Assembly (NCBI GenBank): GCA_029261405.1
Contig: JAJDBK010000056.1
Coordinates: 53,002-117,001, forward strand
DNA: 64,000 nt
Direction: 5' to 3'
Source of the DNA: Nitrospinaceae bacterium
GTDB lineage: Bacteria; Nitrospinota_A; UBA7883; JAJDBK01
Made by a program: the position numbers and the translations under genes. Of this stretch, positions 56,235 to 63,975 are shown in pieces. The notes under the pieces were generated by a model that did no database searches, was not told where the DNA came from, and saw only the letters and a program-made list of their open reading frames with translations. Numbering within the stretch: the stretch's first letter is position 1; every line of letters starts with the position of its first letter.

Positions 56235-56284
56235 TTTAACGCTATTGCGGTGTATCCACTAATAGCGTTAAACTGCCTATTTTC
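56235..56284 (+). terminator. Long hairpin after wzt
   Basis: TTTAACGCTATT (56235-56246) and AATAGCGTTAAA (56261-56272) are perfectly complementary over 12 bases. GTG and CAC pair inside the loop, and a T-rich tract follows. It lies 50 bases after the wzt stop and probably ends the export operon. Confidence 0.6.
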
Positions 56285-56775
56285 TTATACTTAGAGATTC
56301 CTTAATTGAATCAAAGACTCCCTTATGCCTTAAATAGGGTGCGCAAAATATTTTAAACTTGCGTATCAAGTCATCCACCTTTTTCGCTATTTCATCGTCA
56401 GGAGAATGGCGCCCCCAGCCGTATAAAACCTTTTCGCATTCGGCCATTTTTTCGGCCATTTCGTTGGCTCGTTCAATCGAGTCCTTTTTTCTTTGAGATT
56501 CCTCCGATTTAACTACACAGGTTGGCTTGATCTACATAAGAATCAAACCGTTCGGAAGCTGATATATAATTTCTGATAGCTCTTCGAATCTCAGCCAAAA
56601 TATCAAGGTAATCATTAATAAATTGAATACCTTCTTCACCGAACAGAGATCTGAATTGATGGCGAATGGACTCTAACTGTGAAAATAGTTCAAGACGCCT
56701 GTCGTGTTTAACTATTATGTGCTGAACGGATTCAATGGCCCTTGTTCTGCTTTCTTTTTCGCCAAGAGGATGCAC
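56277..56775 (-). pseudogene. Small helical protein gene split by a frameshift
   Basis: Two adjoining minus-strand frames look like one protein. Frame one runs from a GTG at 56775 to a TAA at 56509 and ends FDSYVDQANLCS. In the next frame the sequence is open before that stop (CVVKSEESQRKKDSIERAN) and continues to 56277, ending in DSIKESLSIRK. Composition is helical and charged throughout, and the joint product would be about 165 residues. No family is recognised. A sequencing error, a true frameshift or two overlapping genes are all possible. Confidence 0.5.
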
Positions 56776-56791
56776 CCTTTTTTCTATTGGC

Positions 56792-56896
56792 TCCAGGAGT
56801 CTGCCGGACTTGGGATGATTCTGCTACAAAGTGGTGCGACCACAGCGATGTGGCCCAGTTTTGGCCAGATTATCCCAAGTCCGACAGACTCCTGGA
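56792..56896. repeat. Palindromic element with 25-base inverted ends (24/25)
   Basis: The segments at 56792-56816 and 56872-56896 are inverted copies with one mismatch. The 55 bases between them also show partial inner complementarity. No transposase is present. The element looks like a MITE or a collapsed insertion-sequence end pair. It lies just 5' of the frameshifted small gene. Confidence 0.6.
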
Positions 56897-56934
56897 ATCG
56901 AAGGTAGTAGGTGTAATCAAGGTGGGGCGCCCAC

Positions 56935-58299
56935 TCAGCGCCCTATCGTAATCTGGTAAACCGACTGACCTCTTTGCACAAATAGTACGGCGCCGCCTCT
57001 CAGGTATGTTTCCGTCACGGCTTTGCGGAGGTCGTCTACGGTTTTTGCGTCTGTCCGGTTCATTCTTATTAAGTAATCGCCGGGGCGAAGGCCTATCTGG
57101 TCCAGTTCGCTGTTTTTCTTTACCCAGGTCACCACTACACCTTTATCCTCTTTATCCGACACTTTTACGCCGAGCCAGTCGCGGATGATTGAATCGGCCA
57201 GTTTCGCTGTGATCTGTTCCGGCGCAAAAGATATATCGAGCGGTTTGCTCCCGGACCTTGCGACTGTTGCGGTTATGGTGTCGTTATCGGTAAAGGTTCC
57301 GATCCGGTCGATAAAATCCTCGATGTCGTCGATCTTCTTGCCGTTGATATGAGTCACGATATCACCCGGCATAAGTCCCGCTCTGCCAGCTGGTCCCCCC
57401 TCGAATATTTCGGTTATGACGACTCCGCCTTTTCCTTTATACCCCAACTGCCAGCGTAGATCTCTCGTAAGCCCGTCGGCGATCATTCCGGTCCAGCCTC
57501 TTGCAACGGAACCGTGGCTGACGAGCGCATCGAAGATCTTTATCGCCCTGCCGATCGGGATGGCAAAACCGATACCCTCAGCCTGCTGGTAAATTGCTGT
57601 GGTGACGCCGATCAGTTCGCCGTTGATGTTTAACAGGGCGCCACCTGAGTTACCCGGATTGATCGATGCGTCGATCTGAATAAAATCGAGAAGAAGTTTC
57701 CCGTCATCCCCCTTGATATCGCGCCCCTCTGCGGAGACCACTCCTGTGGTAACGGTGTGAGTCAGGCCGAACGGGTTGCCGATGGCGATGACTGTCTCTC
57801 CGATCATCAGGTCGTCCGACCTGCCAAGGTCCGCAAACGGTAAATCCTTATCCGATTCGATCTTTATAACAGCCAGGTCCGACCTCCTGTCCGCGCCGAT
57901 AACCTGCGCCTCAAAAACCCGTTCGTCTGACAGCGTAACCGATATGGCGGTGGCGCCGTCTATTACATGGTTGTTGGTGAGGATATATCCGTCTTTCCTG
58001 ATAATGACACCGGAGCCGAGGGATCGGCGTTCGACTTTTCGTTTGCGGGAGGAGCCGCCTCTGAAGAATGGATTGAATGATCGAAAAGGGTTTACCACCT
58101 CAACGAAGGAGGTGTTGATGTTCACAACCGCAGGGCTGACTTTCTCTACCGCAATAACCACGGGAGTCCGGCGGTCCGCCGCTCCGGCTGAGCAGGCGGC
58201 GATAATGATAGTGACGGACAAAACCGCCAGAGCTAAAGGTTTTTTCATTCGTGTAAAAAAAGGGACCGGTCCACAGCAATAGCCTATGGACCGGTCCAT
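56935..58299 (-). CDS. HtrA/Deg-family serine protease with two PDZ domains
   Basis: 454 residues if started at the ATG at 58299, which has AAGGAA ten bases upstream. An internal ATG at 58248 (437 residues) would give a cleaner signal peptide (MKKPLALAVLSV) with lipobox-like IIAAC but has no ribosome-binding site. Triad: His in LTNNHVIDG, Asp in DRRSDLAVIKI, Ser in NPGNSGGALLN. Two PDZ domains follow (GPAGRAGLMPGD, LDQIGLRPGDY). Periplasmic protein quality control is the known role. It follows the first Deg gene by 6 bases. Confidence 0.9.
   Translation of the reverse strand: MDRSIGYCCGPVPFFTRMKKPLALAVLSVTIIIAACSAGAADRRTPVVIAVEKVSPAVVNINTSFVEVVNPFRSFNPFFRGGSSRKRKVERRSLGSGVIIRKDGYILTNNHVIDGATAISVTLSDERVFEAQVIGADRRSDLAVIKIESDKDLPFADLGRSDDLMIGETVIAIGNPFGLTHTVTTGVVSAEGRDIKGDDGKLLLDFIQIDASINPGNSGGALLNINGELIGVTTAIYQQAEGIGFAIPIGRAIKIFDALVSHGSVARGWTGMIADGLTRDLRWQLGYKGKGGVVITEIFEGGPAGRAGLMPGDIVTHINGKKIDDIEDFIDRIGTFTDNDTITATVARSGSKPLDISFAPEQITAKLADSIIRDWLGVKVSDKEDKGVVVTWVKKNSELDQIGLRPGDYLIRMNRTDAKTVDDLRKAVTETYLRGGAVLFVQRGQSVYQITIGR
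58255..58298 (-). terminator. Twin-palindrome hairpin with T-run at the start of the second deg gene
   Basis: GGACCGGTCC occurs twice (58288-58297 and 58263-58272), each copy itself a palindrome, 15 bases apart, followed on the minus strand by seven T residues (58261-58255). This is a textbook intrinsic terminator or attenuator between the two deg genes, yet it lies inside the reading frame if translation starts at 58299. Confidence 0.7.
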
Positions 58300-58305
58300 A
58301 AAACG

Positions 58306-59841
58306 CTATTCCTTCTCAGGTATCTTGATGGCGAGGAACACTGTGTGGTTCTCCCGCTTGATGAAAAGGAGCAACGACTCGCCCGGTTTGGTTTTCCCGA
58401 GTATGTCGTTGTAGACGTTGAGGTCATTTACCGTGACCCTGTTCGCCCCGACGATGATATCACCCGGTCGCACTCCGGCTGTCCACGCCGGACTCTCCGG
58501 GACGACATTCACTACGATAACTCCGTCATCTTTCTTGATGGAAAAACGTCTGGCTATCTCGACGCTGTTCTGCGCCACGGTCATGCCGAGCAGGTCGGAG
58601 ACATTCTCCTCTTTGGACTCAGCCGACTTTTCTTCATCGCCATCCTTCGGCATGTTCCCGAGCTTGAGGCTTATGGTCATCTTATCCCCGTTCCGGATTA
58701 TGTTGACTTCCACCTCGGTTCCGGGTCTTCTCTTGGCGACTATACTGGGGAGTTGGTCGGAGCTTTGCACCTCTTCTCCGTCGAACTCGATAATGATATC
58801 GCCCGGTAACATTCCAACCTCTTTGGCGGGAGAACCGTCAAAAACATCCCCCACCAGCGCGCCAAACTTATCCGCCAGTTCCAGCGCTTTCTGTATCTCC
58901 GGGGTGATCGGCTGGATCATTACACCTAGCCATCCCCGTTTCACCGCGCCCTCTTTCAGGTCGTCGTATATCTGTTTGACGGAGTTTATCGGCGTGGCGA
59001 AACCGATACCGATATTACCCTGGGAGGCTCCACCCGTAAAGATGGCGGTGCTGATGCCAACGACTTCCCCTTTAACGTTGAGCAGGGGGCCGCCTGAGTT
59101 ACCCGGATTAATTGAGGCGTCGGTCTGGATAAAAGCGTCGTATGGCCCTGCTCCAATTACCCTCCCTTTTGCCGAGACAACTCCAACCGTTACCGACTGG
59201 GAGAAACCGAACGGGTTGCCTATAGCCATGACCCACTCACCGACCTGCAATTTTTCTGAATTGCCAAGTTTCAAGGTGGGAAAGGGTCTGTCGCCCTCTA
59301 TTTTGATAAGGGCGATATCGGTTTTCGGATCGGAGGCCACGATTTTCGCGCTGAACTCCTTGGTGTTGATCTGGTCAGATCCGTCCCCGAAAGTCACAAC
59401 GATTTCATCCGCTTTTTCGACCACATGGTTATTGGTGAGGATGTATCCATCCGCCTCCACCACGAATCCGGATCCAAGGCTCTGGCGAACCTGCTCCTTT
59501 GGCATCTCTCTGTGTTTCGGGAAGTAGCGCTCGTAGAATTCGCGTAACCTTTCATCTTCAGCTCCGGGATGAGAGCGTGGTTTCACCTTCTGTTTGGTCG
59601 AGATATTCACCACCGCCGGAGTCTGCTCCTTGGCGATATTTACAAATGTGTTGGTCGGCAGGTTATCTGTATGGGCAAAGGCTGGACTGCCGAGCAAAGA
59701 TTCCTCAGAATTTGTGGATACCAGGCCGGACCCGACGGCGGCGCCTATGAGGAGAAGGGAAAGTCCCAGCAAGAACGGCTTAAGAGATGGCGTAAAGTGT
59801 TTCAAAACAGCCTCATAAAAGAAGATTTGGTGATATTTCAT
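58306..59841 (-). CDS. DegP/DegQ-type periplasmic serine protease (Do family)
   Basis: 511 residues from the ATG at 59841, which lacks a ribosome-binding site; a TTG at 59805 with GAGG upstream is a good alternative start. A signal anchor (FLLGLSLLLIGAAVG) is followed by the protease with His in LTNNHVVEK, Asp in DPKTDIALIKI and Ser in NPGNSGGPLLN. Two PDZ domains follow (GSPAKEVGMLPGD; SPAWTAGVRPGD). It degrades or refolds misfolded envelope proteins. Upstream partner of the second Deg-like gene. Confidence 0.94.
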   Translation of the reverse strand: MKYHQIFFYEAVLKHFTPSLKPFLLGLSLLLIGAAVGSGLVSTNSEESLLGSPAFAHTDNLPTNTFVNIAKEQTPAVVNISTKQKVKPRSHPGAEDERLREFYERYFPKHREMPKEQVRQSLGSGFVVEADGYILTNNHVVEKADEIVVTFGDGSDQINTKEFSAKIVASDPKTDIALIKIEGDRPFPTLKLGNSEKLQVGEWVMAIGNPFGFSQSVTVGVVSAKGRVIGAGPYDAFIQTDASINPGNSGGPLLNVKGEVVGISTAIFTGGASQGNIGIGFATPINSVKQIYDDLKEGAVKRGWLGVMIQPITPEIQKALELADKFGALVGDVFDGSPAKEVGMLPGDIIIEFDGEEVQSSDQLPSIVAKRRPGTEVEVNIIRNGDKMTISLKLGNMPKDGDEEKSAESKEENVSDLLGMTVAQNSVEIARRFSIKKDDGVIVVNVVPESPAWTAGVRPGDIIVGANRVTVNDLNVYNDILGKTKPGESLLLFIKRENHTVFLAIKIPEKE

Positions 59842-59940
59842 GTCAAACCGTAATCGATTATAACATAAAGGTTTTTACTCATAGACGGAGTGCAATTATT
59901 AATTATTCCAATTATAGCTGTTTGAATAATTAAAAAGTAG

Positions 59941-59970
59941 TTGACAGTTTATGGATTTATGTCAAAATAT
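59941..59970 (+). promoter_or_regulatory. Candidate promoter/operator of the ribbon-helix-helix gene
   Basis: A perfect -35 box TTGACA (59941-59946) is mirrored by TGTCAA (59960-59965), forming an inverted repeat; a poor -10 (AAATAT) follows. The region is very AT-rich, with AATTATT/AATAATT repeats just upstream. Small RHH proteins often bind such repeats in their own promoters. Confidence 0.45.
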
Positions 59971-60023
59971 TCATTAAGCAAATGGAATGATTATATTCGC
60001 TTTTACATAGAAATATTTTATAT

Positions 60024-60209
60024 ATGTGCGCAGAGCTGGCTTCCGAAAAAAAAGTACCCGTTACGACACATCTGTATCAAAGGCAGATCGACAAACTGAA
60101 CAAAGTCGCAAAGGAACTGAGAGTTACCAAAGCTGTGCTCTTCAGGGAAGCTATCGAACAACTTCTGAAACGATACGAAGAGAAACAACTCGATATCGGA
60201 ATTAAATAG
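60024..60209 (+). CDS. Small ribbon-helix-helix DNA-binding protein
   Basis: 61 residues. The beta strand KVPVTTHLYQRQ, followed by two helices (IDKLNKVAKELRV, TKAVLFREAIEQLLKRYEE), fits the CopG/Arc-type RHH fold, a dimeric DNA binder. It occurs alone or as an antitoxin in many genomes. No toxin is recognisable next to it; the following small frame is not toxin-like. Autoregulation through the upstream palindromes is inferred. Confidence 0.8.
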   Translation: MCAELASEKKVPVTTHLYQRQIDKLNKVAKELRVTKAVLFREAIEQLLKRYEEKQLDIGIK

Positions 60210-60227
60210 CCAGGCAAGGAGCCCGGA

Positions 60228-60401
60228 ATGAACAAAAGTTTTTACCATTACGAATGTAATGTTGATGGAATTGGCATCACCTTGGACGTTGGCCGAAACA
60301 AGACCACCACTTCTCAGACCACCTCACTTCGGATGGCTTTCCCAAGCCATCTCCCTCAGACCACCACTTTTGGCCGAGTTCAAGTGAAACCCTCTCCGTA
60401 A
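60228..60401 (+). CDS. Possible 57-residue microprotein
   Basis: ATG at 60228 with a good AAGGAG site 6 bases upstream, 18 bases after the RHH stop, ending TAA at 60401. The peptide starts MNKSFYHYECNVDGIG and is Thr-rich in the middle (NKTTTSQTTS, QTTTFG). The DNA contains AGACCACCACTT twice, a shortened third copy between them, and the perfect hairpin ATGGCTT/AAGCCAT. No family is recognised. It may instead be an untranslated RNA part of the RHH transcript. Confidence 0.4.
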   Translation: MNKSFYHYECNVDGIGITLDVGRNKTTTSQTTSLRMAFPSHLPQTTTFGRVQVKPSP

Positions 60402-60422
60402 GGGGGGGAGTTTCAATGCATA

Positions 60423-60465
60423 GCCGGCCCCTGACGACGCCACAGGTCGGGGGCCGGTATTTTTT
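60423..60465 (+). terminator. Strong intrinsic terminator
   Basis: GCCGGCCCCTGAC pairs with GTCGGGGGCCGG around a ten-base loop and is followed by TATTTTTT. It ends the RHH/microprotein transcript. A second, less perfect hairpin (GAAACCC...GTTTC, about 60387-60415) lies just before it. Confidence 0.8.
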
Positions 60466-60528
60466 ATAACCTCATTGTTATAAAAGACCTTCCTCTTAAC
60501 CTCTCGAATATATCCACCAGACTGGAGG

Positions 60529-60553
60529 GTTGTTATTCACCTTGAATAACAAC
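60529..60553 (+). other. Perfect 10-base inverted repeat upstream of the 6S RNA promoter
   Basis: GTTGTTATTC and GAATAACAAC are separated by five bases, 31 bases before the putative -35 of the 6S RNA. It could be a regulator site or a hairpin. There is no T-run. Confidence 0.5.
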
Positions 60554-60583
60554 GTAAATTGTGGTATTAAAAGTAGTAGAAAC

Positions 60584-60611
60584 GTGAGAGCTGAACTTAC
60601 ACCCATACGAT
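60584..60611 (+). promoter_or_regulatory. ssrS: Candidate promoter of the 6S RNA
   Basis: GTGAGA (60584-60589) and TACGAT (60606-60611) are 16 bases apart, and the -10 lies seven bases before the predicted RNA start at 60618. Confidence 0.4.
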
Positions 60612-60617
60612 ATGCGG

Positions 60618-60842
60618 ATTCCCCTGTCGCGTTCGAGAGGGTTGGCTTTTGTTTGAACCAATATTTTTGTTGAAGGGCGCCAAAAACCGGCTGTGGTGAG
60701 CAGATCCGGGTGAGAAAAAGAGCGGGGTCTCGTTAAGACACTCCAATCTTCTTGCCCGGAAAGCCTGAAACCGCCGACCCGGCGCCCACCTTGTTACCCA
60801 GGTTCAAAAATATCGCCTCCTCACGGCGCATGGCGGGGGAAA
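60618..60842 (+). ncRNA. ssrS: 6S RNA
   Basis: The RNA folds as a long interrupted rod. Ends TTCCCC/GGGGAA close the molecule; GGGCGCC (60675-60681) pairs with GGCGCCC (60781-60787); the apical stem TCCGGG (60705-60710) pairs with CCCGGA (60755-60760). Sequence landmarks match proteobacterial 6S RNA: CCAATATTT, GGTGAGCA just before the apical stem, AAGCCTGAAACCGCCGAC just after it, and CACCTTG...GGTTCAA. A T-run follows at 60844. The downstream order rny-ymdB fits the usual 6S neighbourhood in related bacteria. At about 225 bases it is longer than the E. coli RNA, mainly in the apical stem; exact ends are estimated. 6S RNA binds sigma-70 RNA polymerase in stationary phase. Confidence 0.85.
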
Positions 60843-60903
60843 CTTTTTAGTTGAGAAATTATAACGGACGTTGATTGAGCTTTTTATCAGGCGTCTGTCG
60901 GCA

Positions 60904-61188
60904 ATGAAAAGGAAAATATTGGCTATTCTATTCCATCCTGGCGCTATTATTGCCCCGCTTTTGTGGGTGATGGACGTTATCAGTATCTCGTCTGTGAGGC
61001 CGGATGTAATTGTTGGGAAACCGCAATACCGCTATTCGTCATACTCAAGCTATCGGGGATCGGGCTTTATAGCCCGTATATATTCACCGGCGGCAGGTTT
61101 TGCACAAACCGGAACCACTTTATATACGTCAGGTCCGCGCATAAAACGCCTCCAGCCTACGCGAAAAAGTTCCGTTTTTCCCCTTTGA
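60904..61188 (+). CDS. Doubtful small open frame between 6S RNA and rny
   Basis: 94 codons from an ATG at 60904 (MKRKILAILFHPG) with a hydrophobic start. The rest is rich in Ser, Tyr and Arg and does not resemble a protein family, and no ribosome-binding site is clear. Listed only because it fills most of the gap; it may be chance. Confidence 0.2.
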   Translation: MKRKILAILFHPGAIIAPLLWVMDVISISSVRPDVIVGKPQYRYSSYSSYRGSGFIARIYSPAAGFAQTGTTLYTSGPRIKRLQPTRKSSVFPL

Positions 61189-61237
61189 CCATATAGCCTC
61201 ACCCTTTTCCCTGTTTCATTGCGGCTGGCTCCTTAAA

Positions 61238-61295
61238 GGGCGCGACTGTATCCCGAGGTTTGTAACGGAAAACCGACACCCGGGATCCTGCGCCC
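61238..61295 (+). promoter_or_regulatory. Structured 5' leader of rny
   Basis: Three nested helices are perfect: GGGCGC (61238-61243) with GCGCCC (61290-61295), TCCCG (61251-61255) with CGGGA (61281-61285), and GGTTT (61257-61261) with AAACC (61270-61274). The structure ends 31 bases before the rny ATG and lacks a T-run. It matches no riboswitch recognised here; feedback on RNase Y or a cis-regulatory element is inference. Confidence 0.5.
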
Positions 61296-61326
61296 GATAT
61301 ATATCTTTATCCAGGGAAATTGAAAA

Positions 61327-62880
61327 ATGGAAATTCTCCTCTACATAATAGTCGGTCTTGTTCTTGGACTGGCAAGTGGTTACGGCCTGTTGCAGGTACT
61401 GAACACGAGGAAGATGTCGCTCCTGAATGACAAGGCCAACGAGGCCCTCGACGACGCAAGAAAAGAAGCCGCGACCATCATAAAAGAAGCCAGGCTCGAA
61501 GCCAAAGAAGAGCTGTTAAAAGCATGGGCTGAGTTTGAACGGAAGGCCGAAGAGCGGAAAAAAGAGTTCATTGAGAGCGAAAACCGGTTTCTGACCCGGG
61601 AGAAAGGGCTTGACCGAAAAATTGAACAGGCGGAACGGCGAGAAAGAGAAATCTACAATAAAGAGCGGCAAATCTCTGAAACCCGGAAAGAATTCGACGA
61701 AAAAGCCATTGAGATAGAAAAACTTAAAAGGGAACAGACTGCCAAACTTGAGGAAATCGCGTGCATGACCCGCGACGAGGCGAAAAACGTCATCAAGGAA
61801 CAGATTTTTGGCGAAGCCAGGATGGAGTCGTTAAGCCAGGTCAAAAGGATAGAAGAAGAGGCGAAAAACAACGCTACCGAAAAAGCCAACTACATCATAG
61901 CAGGCGCCATACAGCGTTGCGCAAACGACCATGTCGCTGAAAACACAGTCTCTGTGGTCGATCTGCCCAACGACGAGATGAAAGGGCGAATCATTGGCCG
62001 GGAAGGGCGAAACATCAGGGCCCTCGAAGTTGCAACCGGTGTTGATCTTATTATCGACGACACCCCGAACGCCGTGATCCTCTCCTGTTTCGACCCGATA
62101 AAACGTGAGGTCGCACGGCAAACCCTTGAGAAGCTGATCGGCGACGGGCGTATTCACCCAGGCAGGATCGAGGATACGGTCGATAAAATCACAAAAAAAC
62201 TGAACAACCAGTTACGCGAAACTGGTGAAAAAGCCTGCTTCGAGCTTGGAATCGAAGGGGTGCATCCAGAGATTGCGAAGATTTTAGGCAAGTTGAAATA
62301 CAGGACCAGTTATTCCCAGAACGTCCTGCACCACTCCATTGAGGTCAGTTACCTTTGCGGAATGATGGCCGGGGAGTTAAAACAGGATGTTAAACTCGCC
62401 CGTAGAGCCGGTCTTTTTCACGATATCGGCAAGGCCATCGACCAGACCATGGAAGGAACACACACCCAAATCGGCGTGGAACTTGCCCGAAGGTATAACG
62501 AACCGAAAGTTGTGCTTAACAGTATCGCTTCGCATCACGAAGACGTGCCGCCAGAATCGGTCATTGCTGTCCTTGTGGCCGCCGCCGACGCCCTTTCCGC
62601 CTCCCGACCAGGAGCGAGACGGGAGATGTTGCAAAACTACATCAACAGAATGGAGAAGCTCGAAGCGATCGGCTCCTCTTTCAAGGGTGTGTCGAGAACC
62701 TACGCCATCCAGGCCGGACGGGAAGTTCGGGTGGTTGTCACTCCGGACGCCATTCGGGATAGCGAAGCTTTCTTTCTTGCCAAGGATATTGCCAAAAAGA
62801 TCGAAGGTGAGCTTGCCTATCCGGGTGAAATTAAAGTTACGGTGATCCGGGAAACCCGTGTTACCGACTTCGCCAGGTAG
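61327..62880 (+). CDS. rny: Ribonuclease Y
   Basis: 517 residues. One N-terminal membrane helix (4-22), a long charged coiled coil (about 25-190), a KH domain with [12 protein letters not shown] and GVDLIIDDT, and an HD domain with HDIGKAIDQ and ASHHEDVPP. Length and order are standard for RNase Y, the membrane-bound endoribonuclease that starts mRNA decay. It lies after the 6S RNA and 3 bases before ymdB. Confidence 0.97.
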   Translation: MEILLYIIVGLVLGLASGYGLLQVLNTRKMSLLNDKANEALDDARKEAATIIKEARLEAKEELLKAWAEFERKAEERKKEFIESENRFLTREKGLDRKIEQAERREREIYNKERQISETRKEFDEKAIEIEKLKREQTAKLEEIACMTRDEAKNVIKEQIFGEARMESLSQVKRIEEEAKNNATEKANYIIAGAIQRCANDHVAENTVSVVDLPNDEMKGRIIGREGRNIRALEVATGVDLIIDDTPNAVILSCFDPIKREVARQTLEKLIGDGRIHPGRIEDTVDKITKKLNNQLRETGEKACFELGIEGVHPEIAKILGKLKYRTSYSQNVLHHSIEVSYLCGMMAGELKQDVKLARRAGLFHDIGKAIDQTMEGTHTQIGVELARRYNEPKVVLNSIASHHEDVPPESVIAVLVAAADALSASRPGARREMLQNYINRMEKLEAIGSSFKGVSRTYAIQAGREVRVVVTPDAIRDSEAFFLAKDIAKKIEGELAYPGEIKVTVIRETRVTDFAR

Positions 62881-62883
62881 AGC

Positions 62884-63663
62884 ATGATCGTTCTAACCAT
62901 TGGTGATGTATTCGGCAAGGTCGGCAGACGTGTCCTTAAAAACAGCCTGCCCGGCCTGATTGAGATGACGAAGGCGGATTTTACAATCGCCAATTGCGAA
63001 AATCTTGCCGGCGGGTTTGGTTTTACCCGTGAGACATTGGACGAGGTTTTTTCAGCCGGTGTCGATATGGCCACCACAGGTAACCATGTGTGGGATAAAA
63101 AAGAGGCTCTTAACATCGTCGAGACCGAAAAACGGGTTTTACGCCCGGCCAACTATCCCGAGACTGCGCCCGGAAAGGGGAGCGGTGTATATGAGAAAAA
63201 TGGCGTGCGAGTCGGTGTATTAAACCTCATGGGGCGTGTTTTCATGGATGCGGTCGATTGCCCGTTCAGGAGAGCGGATGAAGAGCTTGAAAAAATGGAT
63301 GGAATAACCGATGTCGCGCTCGTTGATATGCACGCCGAGGCCACCAGCGAAAAGCAGGCTCTTGCTTATTACCTCGATGGTCGAGTCAGCGCTATTGTCG
63401 GCACTCACACCCATGTGCAGACCGCCGACGAACGTATCCTCCCCCGTGGTACCGCTTTCATATCCGACCTTGGCATGACCGGCCCATCCCACTCGATCAT
63501 AGGGATCCGCCCGGAGATAATACTGAAACGCTTCACCAGGAAACTACCGCAAAGATTCGAGGAAGCGCACGGCCCCGGCCAGTTGAACGCCGCCATAATA
63601 GAGATCAATGAACAGACAGGAAACGCAAAATCTATCAAACGCCTCGTGACCGCCGAAGAGTGA
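62884..63663 (+). CDS. ymdB: YmdB-family metallophosphoesterase (TIGR00282)
   Basis: 259 residues. MIVLTIGDVFGKVGRR, NCENLAGGFG, TTGNHVWDKKE and GTHTHVQTADE supply the metal-binding Asp, Asn and His residues. The B. subtilis homologue is a cyclic-nucleotide phosphodiesterase that affects biofilm and motility choice. It is co-transcribed with rny in many bacteria, and only three bases separate the two here. Confidence 0.95.
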   Translation: MIVLTIGDVFGKVGRRVLKNSLPGLIEMTKADFTIANCENLAGGFGFTRETLDEVFSAGVDMATTGNHVWDKKEALNIVETEKRVLRPANYPETAPGKGSGVYEKNGVRVGVLNLMGRVFMDAVDCPFRRADEELEKMDGITDVALVDMHAEATSEKQALAYYLDGRVSAIVGTHTHVQTADERILPRGTAFISDLGMTGPSHSIIGIRPEIILKRFTRKLPQRFEEAHGPGQLNAAIIEINEQTGNAKSIKRLVTAEE

Positions 63664-63691
63664 GACCAGGCCAAAGTGCATTACCTCGGGT

Positions 63692-63710
63692 AAAAAGCCG
63701 TTGCTTTTTT
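63692..63710 (+). terminator. Short terminator after ymdB
   Basis: AAAAAGC pairs with GCTTTTT across a four-base loop and the stem runs into a T-tract, 28 bases after the ymdB stop. The stem is AT-rich and therefore modest. Confidence 0.55.
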
Positions 63711-63923
63711 CAATAATCCGCAAGACGATTATATAAACGTCACAACCGGGGGGAGGACGGTAACCAGCCATTAAAAGAATGTTTTATTTCTGGTCAATCA
63801 CAATGGAAGGGTTCGATGATAGACCCGTACAGAAAAGGTTAACGTTCAGGCTTTGCTACATAGTCGCCCCTGAAAAAGCAGAAATAGCCCTATAAACGTT
63901 GGTTATTCTCAACTTGAGCAGTG

Positions 63924-63929
63924 TATAAT
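63924..63929 (+). promoter_or_regulatory. Consensus TATAAT before the last gene
   Basis: A perfect -10 box preceded by TG lies 47 bases before the TTG at 63976. The -35 region is weak (TTGGTT at 63899, spacing 19). The rest of the 300-base gap after ymdB holds no other recognisable feature. Confidence 0.45.
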
Positions 63930-63975
63930 ATTGCCATGTAATCACCAATACCTCTCAAAACCTGGAGATTATTCA

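Noticed and set aside
59842..60023. AATTATT/AATAATT runs as a possible CRISPR or iteron array
   Set aside because: Copies are short, irregular and AT-rich without equal spacers. They fit a promoter region better.
60467..60617. Region before the 6S RNA as a tRNA or riboswitch
   Set aside because: No cloverleaf or known aptamer could be drawn; only one inverted repeat and a promoter-like segment are seen.
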